Of a DNA stretch of 64,000 nt, positions 62,860 through 64,000 are shown in pieces. This DNA comes from Brevibacillus panacihumi W25 (lineage in GTDB: Bacteria > Bacillota > Bacilli > Brevibacillales > Brevibacillaceae), in contig NZ_KI629785.1 of NCBI RefSeq assembly GCF_000503775.1, forward strand, positions 124,001-188,000, written 5' to 3'. Position 1 is the first letter of the stretch. Each line of letters starts with the position of its first letter. Below the pieces are notes generated by a model that was given only the letters and a program-made list of their open reading frames with translations, had not been told where the DNA came from and ran no database searches. The translations under genes and the position numbers were made by a program.

Positions 62860-64000
62860 CTATGTTGTCGTATACAGCTCTTGTGGCATGCGAATCCATA
62901 ATTGCCCGGGTTGATCTGGGTTGCCCGTCACGACCAACCGGTGTACGGGACGAGTCATCGCTACGTACAACAGCTTCGCATCCCATTCATTGCGTTCGTA
63001 TTGTTCCACATCCACCAGAATGACGACATCAAACTGCAATCCCTTTGTCAGAAAAGCAGGCATGACCGTAATGCCTCCCGGAAAATGCTTGTCTTTACTG
63101 CTTAACAAGGTCAGGGATGGGATCTGCGCCTTGAGCGATTTGTGCGCCCGCTTGCTTCCGGCGATGGTCTTGGTCACGATAGCGATGGAGCGGAAGCCTT
63201 CATCCATATATTGTTTGACACGGCTGGCAATCTGCTCCCACATGTCGTTGCGGGACGACTGGAGGAGCATTTCTGGCCGTTCTCCATAGCGCAGCACAGG
63301 CTTGGCAAGTACGGTGATGGGCAGATCAATCTGCTTCAGGATCTCATTGGCACAGCGCATGATCTCGACCGTAGAGCGATAGCTTTGCGACAACGTATAC
63401 ATGCTCGCTCTCGGCTGCAAAAAAACGCCTTGGGTCAGCTCATCCCAGGAATGGATTCCGCGATAGGCGTGTATCCCTTGGGCAATATCTCCGACGATTG
63501 TCAGTGAGTTCGCCTTTGTCGCCAGCGCAATGACGGCAATCTCCAGCGCACTCAGATCTTGCGCTTCGTCAATGACGGTGTGGTCGAACTGTCCAGCGCC
63601 GTCCATCCCCTCAACCAGATGATGCAGATACAGCAAAGCAGCGATGTCCTCGACCTCGATTCTTTCCTGTGCGAACAAGGCGTGGGAGGAGCTGCAGGTG
63701 TCCTCGATTACATCATCGCTGATTTCCGTCGGGGCTAGTCTGCGCAACAGAGATGGCTCAGACATCAGCTCTCGATAGGAGGCGAATACATCCAGGCGCG
63801 GAAAGGAGACCATGTAAGTGTCGAGGATCTGATCCAGCATTTTTTCATATTTCGCCAAGCCTTGTTTATCCAAATCGATTTTCAGTTCACGCAAATGCGC
63901 GTAAAAATGCTTGTTCATCTCCTGCTTCAAATGCTTGCGCAGCGCATCCACCCGGCGGTGGTACGGAAGATGAGAGAAAAGCTCCATAAAGCTCTTCTTG
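62860..64000 (-). CDS. helD: HelD-type UvrD-family helicase (C-terminal part)
   Basis: The frame stays open to the right edge; 380 codons are visible and the true start and Walker A lie outside the window. It shows the Walker B-like FDHTVIDEAQDLSALE, TIVGDIAQGIHAYRGI, LSQSYRSTVEIM and the late motif LLYVAMTRPVHRLVVTGN of superfamily 1A helicases. The N-terminal visible part (HRRVDALRKHLKQEMN) matches the HelD-type insertion. HelD releases stalled RNA polymerase from DNA. Other UvrD-like proteins are possible but the low conservation of the helicase motifs fits HelD. Confidence 0.8.
   Translation of the reverse strand, partial: KKSFMELFSHLPYHRRVDALRKHLKQEMNKHFYAHLRELKIDLDKQGLAKYEKMLDQILDTYMVSFPRLDVFASYRELMSEPSLLRRLAPTEISDDVIEDTCSSSHALFAQERIEVEDIAALLYLHHLVEGMDGAGQFDHTVIDEAQDLSALEIAVIALATKANSLTIVGDIAQGIHAYRGIHSWDELTQGVFLQPRASMYTLSQSYRSTVEIMRCANEILKQIDLPITVLAKPVLRYGERPEMLLQSSRNDMWEQIASRVKQYMDEGFRSIAIVTKTIAGSKRAHKSLKAQIPSLTLLSSKDKHFPGGITVMPAFLTKGLQFDVVILVDVEQYERNEWDAKLLYVAMTRPVHRLVVTGNPDQPGQLWIRMPQELYTTT

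Overview
The window is chromosomal DNA from a spore-forming Firmicute of the Bacillales. The evidence is a Spo0E-type phosphatase, a SleB-type cortex hydrolase, several Bacillales-only families (YfhH, YtpQ, YppC, YtwI, YflT, DUF1292, DUF3900), strong Shine-Dalgarno sites and frequent GTG/TTG starts. Gene content and moderate GC fit Brevibacillus or a close relative; that genus call is an inference. I see no rRNA, tRNA, CRISPR array, prophage or insertion sequence.

Layout. 1-3.8 kb: start of a CitA/DcuS-like kinase, an NCS1 nucleobase permease and a chemotaxis receptor. 3.8-8.7 kb: an apparent mevalonate-catabolism operon on the minus strand (HMG-CoA reductase, a two-helix membrane protein, a TctA-type permease, HMG-CoA lyase). 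Upstream lies an XRE-cupin regulator; the same palindrome sits in both promoters and a cre-like box overlaps the operon promoter. 8.7-14.5 kb: an ART-like protein, then the reductive pyrimidine pathway (preT, preA, dihydropyrimidinase, beta-ureidopropionase). 14.6-20.8 kb: two small DNA-binding-like proteins, a large secreted protein, a zinc alcohol dehydrogenase, a TetR/quinone-oxidoreductase pair with a shared operator, and a LOG protein. 20.9-25.6 kb: an omega-aminotransferase, a semialdehyde dehydrogenase broken by one in-frame amber codon, and a divergent PucR-type regulator. These could carry beta-alanine from the pyrimidine pathway to acetyl-CoA.

25.7-33.6 kb: a small membrane protein, a tandem-AAA protein and parE-parC with two small downstream genes. 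33.9-36 kb: a two-gene operon of an E1/ThiF-like adenylyltransferase and an acyl-homoserine-lactone-synthase/FeeM-like protein, the best candidate here for an undescribed biosynthetic system. 36-54.9 kb: mainly housekeeping and sporulation genes (stress protein, sensor kinase, sigma factor, trans-sulfuration enzyme, cyclophilin lipoprotein, cortex hydrolase, DEAD-box helicase, ABC-F protein, HEPN-domain protein, Spo0E). At 42.29-42.52 kb there is a gene-free stretch with an extended -10 promoter, a long closing helix, two internal hairpins and a terminator: a probable structured small RNA. 55-60 kb: the pyruvate dehydrogenase operon pdhABCD. 60.3-64 kb: an esterase, threonine aldolase, an A-type Fe-S carrier-like protein whose cysteines are replaced by histidines, and the C-terminal part of a HelD-type helicase running off the window.

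Starts were chosen by Shine-Dalgarno spacing where this was decisive. All functions are read from family resemblance; no database search was run.
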